DNA of 64,000 nt from an uncultured Saprospiraceae bacterium (GTDB lineage: Bacteria > Bacteroidota > Bacteroidia > Chitinophagales > Saprospiraceae), in contig CALLPI010000004.1 of NCBI GenBank assembly GCA_938015595.1, positions 186,001 through 250,000 on the forward strand, written 5' to 3'. The first letter of the stretch is position 1. Each line of letters starts with the position of its first letter. Under the pieces are notes generated by a model. That model ran no database searches. It was not told where the DNA came from and saw nothing but the letters and a program-made list of their open reading frames with translations. A program made the translations under genes and the position numbers. Below, piece after piece: positions 9,776 to 17,890 of this stretch.

Positions 9776-11173
9776 ATGAAACAGCGAACCATTAAAAACC
9801 GGGCTACGCTTAGCGGAGTAGGCCTCCACACTGGCTGCCAGGTGACCCTGGAGTTTCTCCCAGCACCAGCTAACCACGGCTACAAGTTTCAGCGCATTGA
9901 CCTGCCTGACCAGCCCATCATACCTGCCGATGTGTCCAGGGTAGTCTCTACGCAACGAGGCACCACCCTACAAGCCGACGAAGTGGAAGTCCACACAGTT
10001 GAACACGCGCTATCTGCGCTTAGCGGTATGGGCGTGGACAATGTGCTCATTACGCTCAACGGGCCGGAAGTGCCCATACTCGACGGCAGCGCGCGCTATT
10101 TTGTAGAAGCCATTCAGGCGGCGGGTATCGAAGAACAAGAAGAAGACCGCGAGTACTTTGAGGTACTCGAACCCATTACCTACCGAGACCCTGCCACTGG
10201 CTCTGAGTTGGTAGCCCTGCCCTCCGAGCATTTCGAAGTTACTACGCTTATTGACTTCAACTCCCCAGTGCTGGGGCAGCAATTTGCCACCTTGACGCGC
10301 AGCAGCGACTATGCCGAGGAAATTGCCCCCTGCCGCACTTTCGTATTCTTGCACGAGGTAGAGTACCTATTCAGCCAAAATCTCATTAAAGGCGGCGACC
10401 TAGACAATGCTATCGTCATTGTAGATCGCCCCATCAATCAGGCCGACCTGGACGCCCTGGCCATTAAGTTGGGCAAGCCCAGCATAAAAGTGGACGGAGA
10501 GGGCATCCTCAATACACTGGAACTGCGCTTTCGCAACGAACCAGCCCGCCACAAACTACTGGATGTCATGGGCGATATCAGCCTGCTGGGCAAGCCCATC
10601 AAAGGCAGAATCACGGCCATTAAACCCGGCCACCGCGCCAATGTAGAGTTTACTCGTCTGCTGCGCAAACACCTCATCGAACAGCGCAAACTCAAAGGCA
10701 AACCTAAATACGACCCCGACAAAGAACCTTTGTTCAACACACAGCAAATAGAGCAGTGGCTACCGCATCGCTACCCATTTCTCCTAGTGGACAAAATAAT
10801 TGAGCTGTCTGATACACATGTTGTAGGGGTAAAAAACGTTACTGCCACTGAGTATTATTTTCAGGGGCACTTCCCAACCAATCCGGTCATGCCTGGCGTC
10901 TTGCAAATTGAAGCTATGGCTCAAACAGGCGGCATCCTTGCTATGTCCATTATGGGTGATCCTGGCCAATGGGATACTTACTTCCTGAAAATAGAAAATG
11001 CCAAGTTCAAAAACAAAGTAGTACCTGGGGACACCTTGTTGCTCAAACTGGAGTTGCTAGCGCCCATTCGCCGAGGTATCTGCCAAATGCAGGGTACCGC
11101 TTATGTGGGCAACAAAATCGTGTCTGAAGCGGAATTGACCGCCCAAATTGTTAAGCGCTCAAATAATGAATAA
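9776..11173 (+). CDS. lpxC/fabZ: Bifunctional UDP-3-O-acyl-N-acetylglucosamine deacetylase / 3-hydroxyacyl-ACP dehydratase
   Basis: This 465-residue fusion is typical of Bacteroidota. The N-terminal LpxC part, about residues 1-310, is the zinc deacetylase that commits UDP-GlcNAc to lipid A. Its zinc ligands are His77 in VEHALS, His259 and Asp267 in HKLLDVMGD. The C-terminal FabZ part, about residues 320-465, dehydrates 3-hydroxyacyl-ACP; it shows HRYPFLLVDK and the catalytic His365 in GHFPTNPVMPG and Glu379 in QIEAMAQ. The fusion links the two users of 3-hydroxyacyl-ACP. It is first in a five-gene operon whose members all overlap, starting with lpxA by eight bases. Confidence 0.96.
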   Translation: MKQRTIKNRATLSGVGLHTGCQVTLEFLPAPANHGYKFQRIDLPDQPIIPADVSRVVSTQRGTTLQADEVEVHTVEHALSALSGMGVDNVLITLNGPEVPILDGSARYFVEAIQAAGIEEQEEDREYFEVLEPITYRDPATGSELVALPSEHFEVTTLIDFNSPVLGQQFATLTRSSDYAEEIAPCRTFVFLHEVEYLFSQNLIKGGDLDNAIVIVDRPINQADLDALAIKLGKPSIKVDGEGILNTLELRFRNEPARHKLLDVMGDISLLGKPIKGRITAIKPGHRANVEFTRLLRKHLIEQRKLKGKPKYDPDKEPLFNTQQIEQWLPHRYPFLLVDKIIELSDTHVVGVKNVTATEYYFQGHFPTNPVMPGVLQIEAMAQTGGILAMSIMGDPGQWDTYFLKIENAKFKNKVVPGDTLLLKLELLAPIRRGICQMQGTAYVGNKIVSEAELTAQIVKRSNNE

Positions 11174-11999
11174 TCAGCAACCTATCACACATTCCTTCGT
11201 GCACCCGGAAGCCAAGATTGGTCAAAACGTGATCATAGGTCCATATTGCTACATTGACAAAGACGTTGTCATTGGCGACGGCACCTGGATTGGTCCGCAC
11301 GTGACTATCTTCAATGGCGCACGCATCGGGCAGTATTGCCGCCTTTTTCCGGGGTCAGTCATTGCAGCTATTCCGCAAGACCTCAAGTTCAACGGCGAAT
11401 ACACCACTGCCGAAATAGGCGATCACACCACTGTACGGGAGTACGTCACTGTCAACCGAGGTACTGCCGCTGCTGGTCGCACTGTAGTGGGCAAGCACTG
11501 TCTGCTCATGGCATACGTACACGTAGCGCACGATTGCCTGCTGGGCGACTACGTCATCCTGGCCAACAACGTCAACCTAGCTGGTCATGTCGAAATTGAT
11601 GATTACGCCATACTAGAGGGGTTAGTAGCCGTGCAGCAGTTCGTCCGTATTGGTCGCCACAGTTTCATTGCTGGCGGCTCGTTGGTACGCACCAATGTGC
11701 CACCCTACATCCGGGCTGCGCGCGAGCCGCTGGCTTATGTAGGCGTCAACAAAATAGGCCTTAGCCGCCGCAACTTCCCGGAGGAGGTGATCGAACGCAT
11801 CAGCGATATCTACCGCATACTATTTGTACGGGGCTACAATACCTCTCATGCCCTCCAAGAAATAGAAAGCTTGCTGCCCTCTTCGCCGGAAAAAGAGGAG
11901 ATCATGGACTTTATACGCCGCGCCCGCGAACAAGGCGGTATTGTCAAAGGCGTACAGAAGGTCAATGGCTTTAAAGTATATGAAGATCAAAATCCTTGA
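11166..11999 (+). CDS. lpxA: Acyl-ACP--UDP-N-acetylglucosamine O-acyltransferase
   Basis: The 277-residue LpxA catalyses the first step of lipid A synthesis, acylating UDP-GlcNAc at O-3. Left-handed beta-helix hexapeptide repeats fill residues 10-190, with the catalytic His at about 122 in HVAHDC, followed by the C-terminal helical domain. The ATG at 11166 (MNNQQ) overlaps the lpxC-fabZ stop by eight bases and gives a length close to the family norm, which argues for translational coupling. Confidence 0.95.
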   Translation: MNNQQPITHSFVHPEAKIGQNVIIGPYCYIDKDVVIGDGTWIGPHVTIFNGARIGQYCRLFPGSVIAAIPQDLKFNGEYTTAEIGDHTTVREYVTVNRGTAAAGRTVVGKHCLLMAYVHVAHDCLLGDYVILANNVNLAGHVEIDDYAILEGLVAVQQFVRIGRHSFIAGGSLVRTNVPPYIRAAREPLAYVGVNKIGLSRRNFPEEVIERISDIYRILFVRGYNTSHALQEIESLLPSSPEKEEIMDFIRRAREQGGIVKGVQKVNGFKVYEDQNP

Positions 12000-12618
12000 C
12001 GCAGGCAAGCGCTATCGCCAGGAGTGGATACTGCGCAGCATCAACCTTGAGCTGGAGTCTGGGCAGGCTTATGCCATCACAGGGCCCAATGGGTCGGGCA
12101 AGTCCACCCTGTTGAAAATGCTCTCTGGCCACCTCAGCCTTAGTAGAGGCACCATACAATACGAGCAAGGTGGTAAGCTGTTGCCTGTAGAGCAAGTGTA
12201 TGCCCACCTCGCCCTCGCCGCCCCGTACGTAGAGCTCATCGAAGAGTTTACCCTTTGGGAAGCCTTGACCTTCCATGGGCGTTTCAGGGCTTTTCGGCAG
12301 GGCTTGCAAGTATTTGATCTAGTAGATCTGCTGGCCTTTCCTAAAGCTGCTCATAAGCCCATCCGGCATTTTTCTTCGGGGATGAAGCAGCGACTCAAAC
12401 TGGCCCTGGCTTTGTGCAGCGAGGCCGACTTCATTCTGCTGGACGAACCCAGCACCAATCTTGACCGCCAGGGCATGGAATGGTATCAGCGCTTGTTGGC
12501 ACAATTTGCCGGCCAGCGCCTGCTCGTTATTGCCTCTAACGTGGAGGAGGATTATCAGTACTGCACAGAGCACATAGATATACTTCAGTACAAAAACCGC
12601 CAAAAGCCTGCGCCCTGA
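11980..12618 (+). CDS. ABC transporter ATP-binding protein
   Basis: This single nucleotide-binding domain of 212 residues has Walker A GPNGSGKST, the signature FSSGMKQR, Walker B FILLDEPS and the switch region around VIASN. The usual His of the H-loop appears replaced by Asn in that region, which could lower hydrolysis. No permease gene lies nearby, so the partner membrane protein must be encoded elsewhere. Its place between lpxA and a glycosyltransferase suggests a role in envelope lipid or glycan export, but this is inference. The start overlaps lpxA by 20 bases; a second possible ATG is at 11965. Confidence 0.8.
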   Translation: MKIKILDAGKRYRQEWILRSINLELESGQAYAITGPNGSGKSTLLKMLSGHLSLSRGTIQYEQGGKLLPVEQVYAHLALAAPYVELIEEFTLWEALTFHGRFRAFRQGLQVFDLVDLLAFPKAAHKPIRHFSSGMKQRLKLALALCSEADFILLDEPSTNLDRQGMEWYQRLLAQFAGQRLLVIASNVEEDYQYCTEHIDILQYKNRQKPAP

Positions 12619-13925
12619 AAAAGGTACTCTTTATCAGTTATTATTGGCCACCCGCCGGAGGTATTGGCGTACTACGATGCCTGAAAATAGCCAAGTACTT
12701 GCGGCAGTTTGGTTGGGAGCCTGTCATTTACACGGCTGCCAACGCCCACTATCCTTCTATTGACTACACCAATGAGCGCGATGTGCCACCAGGCGCTACC
12801 GTGCTGCGCCAACCCATCTGGGAGCCTTACCACATCTACAAGCGGCTGACTGGCAAGCCGCCGGATGCCAACGTCAACAACGTCTTCTATGTGCAAGATG
12901 ACAAGCCTGGTTTGATGCACCACTTCTCTGTGTGGATGCGAAGCAACTTTTTCATCCCTGACGCCCGCGCTGCCTGGATTGCACCTTCAGTGCGGTTTTT
13001 GCGCCGCTACTTGAAAGAACACCCTGTGGATGCCATCTTTTCTGATGGCCCGCCACATACCAATACCCGCATTGCTACCCTACTTAAGCAATACACAGGT
13101 ATACCTTGGCTGGCCGACTTCCAAGACCCTTGGACCCAGGTGGACTACTTTGCCATGCTACGCCTCATGCCCTGGGGCCGCCGCCGGCACGAACGCATGG
13201 AGCAAGAGGCTTTTCGATGGGCCGACCGCATTACCATTGTCAGTCCTTCTTGGGCTAAAGACCTAGAAGCCATTGGTGCTCAGCGAGTTTCAGTCATTCC
13301 ATGGGGGTTCGATCCTGATGATTACGCCGACTTGCCTGCGCCTGAAGCCCACAAATTTGCTATTGTGCATACTGGTATCATGGGGCATGACCGCAATGCG
13401 CCAGCGCTATTTCGGGCGCTGCGGGCGCTATGCAATACGGAGCCGGGGTTTGCCCAAGACCTCGAACTTCGCCTGGTGGGGCAGGTAGATTTCTCTGTGC
13501 AAGAGGCTATCCGCGAGGCAGGTTTACAAGATTACCTCCGCCTGCAGGGCAGCGTGGATCGCCGGCAAGCGCTGCAAATAGCGGCATCCAGCGCTGTGCT
13601 GCTCTTGCTACTCAACCAACAGCCCAACGCCATGGGACGCATACCAGGTAAGCTGTTTGAATACCTGGCGCTACGGCGCCCCATACTGACGCTCGGCCCG
13701 CCACAGGCCGATGCAGCGCGAATAACCGAGGACACAGCAGCTGGCTATGCGTTTGCCTACGACGACTCACAGGGTATTCAGGCGGCAGTACTGCAGTGGT
13801 ACCACACCTGGAAGTCGGGCAAGCTGTTAGCCCCGCTTAATACTTCAATAGAGGCTTACTCGAGTGTCCGTCTTACGGCCCGCATCGCTGCTTTGTTGGA
13901 TGAAATAACCGTCAAGAACCGATGA
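12615..13925 (+). CDS. Glycosyltransferase, family 4-like (apparent CTG start)
   Basis: The frame encodes about 436 residues of a GT-B fold glycosyltransferase, with the N-terminal KKVLFISYYWPPAGGIG strand-loop typical of this family in Bacteroidota, an acceptor-domain WLADFQDPW segment, and a C-terminal nucleotide-sugar domain containing IPGKLFEYLALRRPIL. The reading frame opens after a stop at 12537, and no ATG, GTG or TTG occurs before a TTG at 12699. That TTG would remove the essential first beta-alpha unit. CTG at 12615 overlaps the ABC gene stop as CTGA and fits the family N-terminus, so I annotate it as the start. It probably adds a sugar to a surface polysaccharide or lipid. Its own stop overlaps the next gene as ATGA. 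Confidence 0.78.
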   Translation: MKKVLFISYYWPPAGGIGVLRCLKIAKYLRQFGWEPVIYTAANAHYPSIDYTNERDVPPGATVLRQPIWEPYHIYKRLTGKPPDANVNNVFYVQDDKPGLMHHFSVWMRSNFFIPDARAAWIAPSVRFLRRYLKEHPVDAIFSDGPPHTNTRIATLLKQYTGIPWLADFQDPWTQVDYFAMLRLMPWGRRRHERMEQEAFRWADRITIVSPSWAKDLEAIGAQRVSVIPWGFDPDDYADLPAPEAHKFAIVHTGIMGHDRNAPALFRALRALCNTEPGFAQDLELRLVGQVDFSVQEAIREAGLQDYLRLQGSVDRRQALQIAASSAVLLLLLNQQPNAMGRIPGKLFEYLALRRPILTLGPPQADAARITEDTAAGYAFAYDDSQGIQAAVLQWYHTWKSGKLLAPLNTSIEAYSSVRLTARIAALLDEITVKNR

Positions 13926-14527
13926 ACTACCCTCTTATCGCTGCGCTGGTATTAGCTGCCGGTGCTTCTCAACGCATGGGACAACCCAAGCAACTGCTGC
14001 CTTGGGGGGGCAAGCCTTTGGTACGACATATGGTAGATACTATCTTGGGGGCAGGATTCTCACCAGTATATGCTGTAACTGGTGCGCACCGAGAAGCAGT
14101 GGAAACTGCGCTAGAGGACTCCGCAGCAGTATGTGTGCATTGCCCTGTATGGGCACAAGGCATGGGCACCTCGCTTCAGTTTGGGCTAAAGGCACTGCTT
14201 CACGACTTTCCCCACTTGGAGGGATTGTGCATCACGCCGGCAGATTTACCCATGCTACAGGTATCAGACTTTGTTCAGCTCAAGTCGTTGTTTTGGCAAA
14301 GCAACCAACCTATGGCGGCTATGGCTTACGCAGGGGTATTGGGTGCTCCTGCAGTTTTCTCTAGCTGCTTTTTCCCGCTGTTACTTTCTCTTGAAAAAGA
14401 TCAAGGTGCTCGCAGTATTGTAGCGCAGTACCAAAAGGATTGCGCAGTACTGCCTTGCGAACTTGCCAGCGCAGATGTGGATACCCCAGAGGATTGGGAG
14501 AAATGGAGTGCAACGGCAGGCTTTTAA
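13922..14527 (+). CDS. MobA/MocA-like nucleotidyltransferase
   Basis: The 201-residue protein has the NTP-transferase signature LVLAAGASQRMGQPKQLLP at residues 10-28, and the metal-binding Asp region ITPADLPML. It resembles MocA (CTP:molybdopterin cytidylyltransferase) and related NTP_transf_3 proteins. No molybdenum-cofactor gene is nearby, so the substrate is open: it could be a cofactor or a sugar phosphate for the adjacent glycosyltransferase. The gene overlaps the preceding stop by four bases (ATGA) and is the last of the lpxC operon. Confidence 0.75.
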   Translation: MNYPLIAALVLAAGASQRMGQPKQLLPWGGKPLVRHMVDTILGAGFSPVYAVTGAHREAVETALEDSAAVCVHCPVWAQGMGTSLQFGLKALLHDFPHLEGLCITPADLPMLQVSDFVQLKSLFWQSNQPMAAMAYAGVLGAPAVFSSCFFPLLLSLEKDQGARSIVAQYQKDCAVLPCELASADVDTPEDWEKWSATAGF

Positions 14528-14824
14528 ATGTCTTATAATCAGTGGTTTGTATTGTTGCTGTCCTTTGTTTGCGCGATATTGGGCAGGTGATTTGGGGCAC
14601 TGGCTGTCTGCGTTGAGTATGAGGAGGTTAAGTTAATTTTGCCTTTGTAACGATTTATTTAATTTTTTGCAAAAATTATCTTTTAAATGCATTAAAGTTG
14701 CGTAAGATTTTAGAAATTTGTAAAAAAGTATAAAACTATTAGTTAAACAGATGACTCATTGTTCCCCTCAGGCTCCAATAAGTTAAAGATCTAGTGTTGT
14801 TCATAGTGTTTGTTTTTTGTTTCC
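14528..14824. other. AT-rich intergenic stretch before pdxH
   Basis: No gene is seen here. The stretch is clearly more AT-rich than its surroundings and ends at a strong terminator hairpin. It could hold a small RNA or the 5' leader of pdxH. A near-match to the -7 consensus with one extra spacer base, TAGTGTTTG, lies at about 14803-14811. Confidence 0.4.
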
Positions 14825-14850
14825 CCCTGCCATCTTTGGCAGGGTTTTTT
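14825..14850 (+). terminator. Rho-independent terminator between the lpxC operon and pdxH
   Basis: A perfect 8-bp stem (CCCTGCCA, loop TCTT, TGGCAGGG) is followed by six T residues. It lies 298 bases after the operon stop and 70 bases before the pdxH start, so it may end the upstream operon, end a small RNA, or attenuate pdxH. Confidence 0.85.
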
Positions 14851-14920
14851 ATTTCAGCCCTACCGTGCAACAATCTCGAATGTAGGGGGTTGTAAGGCTA
14901 TAACAAACTTTAGAGGCTTT

Positions 14921-15568
14921 ATGCTGCTGGACCTAGAGCACCTCAGAGAAGAATACGACAAGCACGCTTTGTACGAAAGCAATGTGCATCCTGACCCTTT
15001 GGCGCAATTGCAAATTTGGCTGACGGAGGCCATAGAAGCCGGCCTGCCTGAGCCCAACGCTATGACGTTGGCTACTATTACGCCAGATGGACGCCCTGCT
15101 GCGCGGGTAGTACTGCTCAAAGGCATAGACCAGAATGGCCTGGACTTCTATACCAACTACGAGAGCCGCAAGGGGCGGGAGATAGCCCAGAACCCTCGTG
15201 TAGCTTGCGTCTTCCTTTGGCTGACCTTGCATCGCCAGGTGCGCGTGGAGGGCTTGGTAGAAAAACTACCTGAAGAGCAATCTGATCGCTATTTTGCCAG
15301 CCGTCCAGTGGGCAGCCAGATAGGGGCTATCGCTTCGCCTCAGAGTCAGGTATTGCCACATCGCCAGGCGTTGGAGGCGGCTTTCAGGCAATGGGAAGCT
15401 GCTCACCAGGCCGGGCAAGCCCTACAGCGCCCTGCGCATTGGGGCGGCTATAAAATCATCCCTGATTACTTCGAGTTTTGGCAGGGGCGCCGCAGCCGGC
15501 TACACGACAGGCTTCGCTACACTCTTGATGGGCAGGGCGGGTGGACGATTGCCCGCTTGGCGCCCTGA
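14921..15568 (+). CDS. pdxH: Pyridoxamine 5'-phosphate oxidase
   Basis: This FMN enzyme of 215 residues oxidises pyridoxamine or pyridoxine 5'-phosphate to PLP. The split-barrel core shows AMTLATITPDGRPAARVVLLK, FYTNYESRKGREI and the C-terminal EFWQGRRSRLHDR...W.I.RLAP signature. The ATG at 14921 (MLLDLEHLREEY) gives the standard family length. The longer frame opening at 14810 would run through the terminator hairpin and is rejected. Confidence 0.95.
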   Translation: MLLDLEHLREEYDKHALYESNVHPDPLAQLQIWLTEAIEAGLPEPNAMTLATITPDGRPAARVVLLKGIDQNGLDFYTNYESRKGREIAQNPRVACVFLWLTLHRQVRVEGLVEKLPEEQSDRYFASRPVGSQIGAIASPQSQVLPHRQALEAAFRQWEAAHQAGQALQRPAHWGGYKIIPDYFEFWQGRRSRLHDRLRYTLDGQGGWTIARLAP

Positions 15569-15623
15569 AGGCGCGGGCTAAAAAATTTGAGGTCGCCGCG
15601 CACCATAGTTTACGCAAACTTCC

Positions 15624-15631
15624 TATCTTTG
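15624..15631 (+). promoter_or_regulatory. -7 promoter element of tRNA-Leu
   Basis: TATCTTTG matches TAnnTTTG and lies 54 bases before the mature tRNA 5' end. Confidence 0.55.
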
Positions 15632-15685
15632 CAAAACTTTTTTGAAAATGCTAATTGTTATGCATTCAAGAAAGCACGTTACCCT

Positions 15686-15769
15686 GCCCAGATGGTGGAA
15701 TTGGTAGACACGCTACTTTGAGGGGGTAGTGCTCGCAAGGGTGTGCAGGTTCGAATCCTGTTCTGGGCA
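15686..15769 (+). tRNA. tRNA-Leu(GAG)
   Basis: The 84-base sequence folds as a class II tRNA. The acceptor is GCCCAGA/TCTGGGC, the D arm contains GTGGAATTGGTAGACAC, the anticodon stem is CTACT/GGTAG with loop TTGAGGG (anticodon GAG), a long variable arm follows, and the T arm is GCAGG-TTCGAAT-CCTGT. Discriminator A is at 15769. The CCA end is not encoded. Confidence 0.95.
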
Positions 15770-15770
15770 C

Positions 15771-15804
15771 AAAGCCGCAGTGAACGTCGCGCTGCGGCTT
15801 TTTT
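15771..15804 (+). terminator. Terminator after tRNA-Leu
   Basis: Inverted arms AAAGCCGCAG (15771-15780) and CTGCGGCTTT (15792-15801) are followed by further T residues. The hairpin sits between the tRNA and the converging acetyltransferase gene, so it may serve both strands. Confidence 0.85.
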
Positions 15805-15817
15805 CATGTAGCGCGCT

Positions 15818-16378
15818 TTACACGGTAGCTGCCAGCAACATCACATCCATGATTTCTCCGCTGGGCTTGCGGTGAAAGGCGCGCAAGTCGCCCTCGCGGC
15901 GCATGCCACACTTGCGCGCGAGGCGTTGGGCAGCGTAGTTGTCGCTGGCAGTGAACAGCTCAATGCGATTGAGTTTCAGTTGTGTGAATCCGAATCGCAG
16001 CACTTCGCGCACTACCTCGGTCATGATGCCCTGGCCTTCGTGGGCCTTGTCTATGAAGAACATAATACCCGCCTTAGGCGCCAACCAGTCAATGTTGTAA
16101 AGTTCTGTATATCCAATAGGTTCGGCTGTTTTGCTGTGCCATACGCCAAAAGCAAAACTTTGCTGCAGTAACCAGGCGGCCAATTTGCGGCGCACAAACG
16201 CCTCGCATTCTTCTTTGCTGTTAATAGGCATAATGCTTTGAACAGAGAGTTCTTCAATGCGCGAGCGGTTATCGTCCAATAGTTTGTAAAAGTTTTCGCC
16301 CTCGTTTTCTCGGAAGCGACGAATTACGGTACGGGCTGTGAGCAATACGCTGTCTATTTGAAATAATTCTGGACGCAT
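15818..16378 (-). CDS. GNAT family N-acetyltransferase (RimJ/RimL type)
   Basis: The 186-residue protein has the GNAT core: a beta-strand pair (EPIGYTELYNID), the acetyl-CoA pyrophosphate loop region HEGQGIMTEVVREVL, and the conserved C-terminal segment NRIELFTASDNYAAQRLARKCGM. RimJ/RimL-like members acetylate the N-terminal amine of ribosomal proteins or small amines. The acceptor here is unknown. The gene stands alone between tRNA-Leu and the porin gene. Confidence 0.88.
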   Translation of the reverse strand: MRPELFQIDSVLLTARTVIRRFRENEGENFYKLLDDNRSRIEELSVQSIMPINSKEECEAFVRRKLAAWLLQQSFAFGVWHSKTAEPIGYTELYNIDWLAPKAGIMFFIDKAHEGQGIMTEVVREVLRFGFTQLKLNRIELFTASDNYAAQRLARKCGMRREGDLRAFHRKPSGEIMDVMLLAATV

Positions 16379-16553
16379 TGGAGCCGGATATATTGGCAGG
16401 GCGCTAAAATACAGGATTTTGGCGGGATTTTGTGCAGCGTGCGAAACGGGTGGGCTTGCAAATGCATATTTGAGTAAACTTTTGCACCGCTAGAGCTGGC
16501 TACATATTATGCCTTTGAGACTTACATCACAAAAATAACGGGTACGCATTTCG

Positions 16554-16561
16554 TAATTTTG
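16554..16561 (+). promoter_or_regulatory. -7 promoter element of the porin gene
   Basis: TAATTTTG matches TAnnTTTG and lies 30 bases before the ATG at 16592. It excludes the upstream in-frame start at 16559. Confidence 0.6.
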
Positions 16562-16591
16562 CGGCTATTCTCTTCAACACCGTCCGACCTT

Positions 16592-17890
16592 ATGCGTATC
16601 CTTTTTTTCTGGTTGCTCACAGGCGGTATGTTGCTTTTGGGCAGTGTAGTATCTGCCCAAGTTGACAGTAGCCACGCCCAAGCTAAATGGCTTCAGCTAC
16701 AGTCCGGCCATCTGCTCAAAGCCGGTACCATGCTGCAGTTCTGGACAACCTACACTATGAATCATGAGCTCTACGACGAAAACCAGAGCGCTTATGTACC
16801 TGTAGAAAACCGCTTTAACACTTACTTGCGCCGAGCGAGGCTGTTGTTTCGTGGGGAGCCTTACGCCGGGCTTCGTTACTACTTGTCCATGCACTTTGAC
16901 CAGGCCGGGCACGATCTTTTATCAGCTACTCAAGGACCAAATAACCAGGCAGAACCGGCATTAGGTATTTGGGATGCTTTCGTACAATGGCGATTGCCGC
17001 TAGGTAGTGATGCACTACATCTCACTGCCGGGTGGTTTCGCCCGCAGTTCCAACGCGAAGCCATTACGCCAGCCTGGTCAGTAGCTTCTTTGGAGAAATC
17101 CATGTCACAGAACTATGTGCGCCTGCAGCTTGTAGGGCGCGGGCCAGGGCGCGCCGCTGGTATCAGTCTGGGCGGCATGGCCAAGGGCGATAAATGGTCT
17201 TTGTTGTACAACGCTGGTTTTTTTAACCCCTTGCTTACTGGCTTAAGTGGCAACTCTGTAGGCATCCGGTATGCCCCGCTGTGGGTGGCGCGTACTTCGC
17301 TGGCATTGGGCGACCCCGAAATGGAGCAGTACAGTATTGCCTACACGATGAATTACTTCGGCAAGCGAAAAGGTATTTCCCTGGATTTTAACATTGCCCA
17401 TCAAGGTGCTACCGATCAATTTGACGCTGCGCTGACCTATGGCCCCGGCTTTCTGCTCAATCATGGCCCCTGGACTATTGACGGCGAATGGATATGGATG
17501 AAGCGTCAGCCGATGAACACGGATTCCGATGAATACACGGCTCGTTCGGCTACTGGCCACCTGCGAGCTGGATACAACATTCCCCTCAGGCGGTTTGTGC
17601 TTCAGCCGGCTGTCATGATTATGTGGTTTGATGGGGCTATGGATGCCGCTGGGCAAGAACAGGCACGTCGCGCCCGCATGTCGGCAGGGCGCGAACAAAC
17701 ATACGACATCGGCATCAATTGGTACCTCAACCGCCGCGACCTGGCCATCCAATTTCACTACGTCAGGCACAGCGGCCAGTCGGGTGCAGCTGGCAATGGC
17801 AGTACGGTGAATACTTACTTCCAGCAGGCAACGGTTGGTCCTATTCGCAGGGGCAACTGGATAGGGCTGGGGTTCAACACCATTTTTTAG
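16592..17890 (+). CDS. Outer-membrane porin, OprO/OprP-like
   Basis: This 432-residue protein starts with a signal peptide (cleavage near VSA/QVD). The rest is made of alternating amphipathic strands, with aromatic residues at strand ends and a C-terminal aromatic residue (GLGFNTIF), as expected for an outer-membrane beta-barrel. The pattern resembles the phosphate-selective porin O/P family (short N-terminal segment, YLRRARLLFRGEPY near residue 80). Its substrate is not evident. The stop codon overlaps that of the converging permease gene by four bases. Confidence 0.7.
   Translation: MRILFFWLLTGGMLLLGSVVSAQVDSSHAQAKWLQLQSGHLLKAGTMLQFWTTYTMNHELYDENQSAYVPVENRFNTYLRRARLLFRGEPYAGLRYYLSMHFDQAGHDLLSATQGPNNQAEPALGIWDAFVQWRLPLGSDALHLTAGWFRPQFQREAITPAWSVASLEKSMSQNYVRLQLVGRGPGRAAGISLGGMAKGDKWSLLYNAGFFNPLLTGLSGNSVGIRYAPLWVARTSLALGDPEMEQYSIAYTMNYFGKRKGISLDFNIAHQGATDQFDAALTYGPGFLLNHGPWTIDGEWIWMKRQPMNTDSDEYTARSATGHLRAGYNIPLRRFVLQPAVMIMWFDGAMDAAGQEQARRARMSAGREQTYDIGINWYLNRRDLAIQFHYVRHSGQSGAAGNGSTVNTYFQQATVGPIRRGNWIGLGFNTIF

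Noticed and set aside
14810-14920. N-terminal extension of pdxH
   Set aside because: The extension would be translated through a perfect terminator hairpin and does not match the family; the ATG at 14921 gives the standard length.
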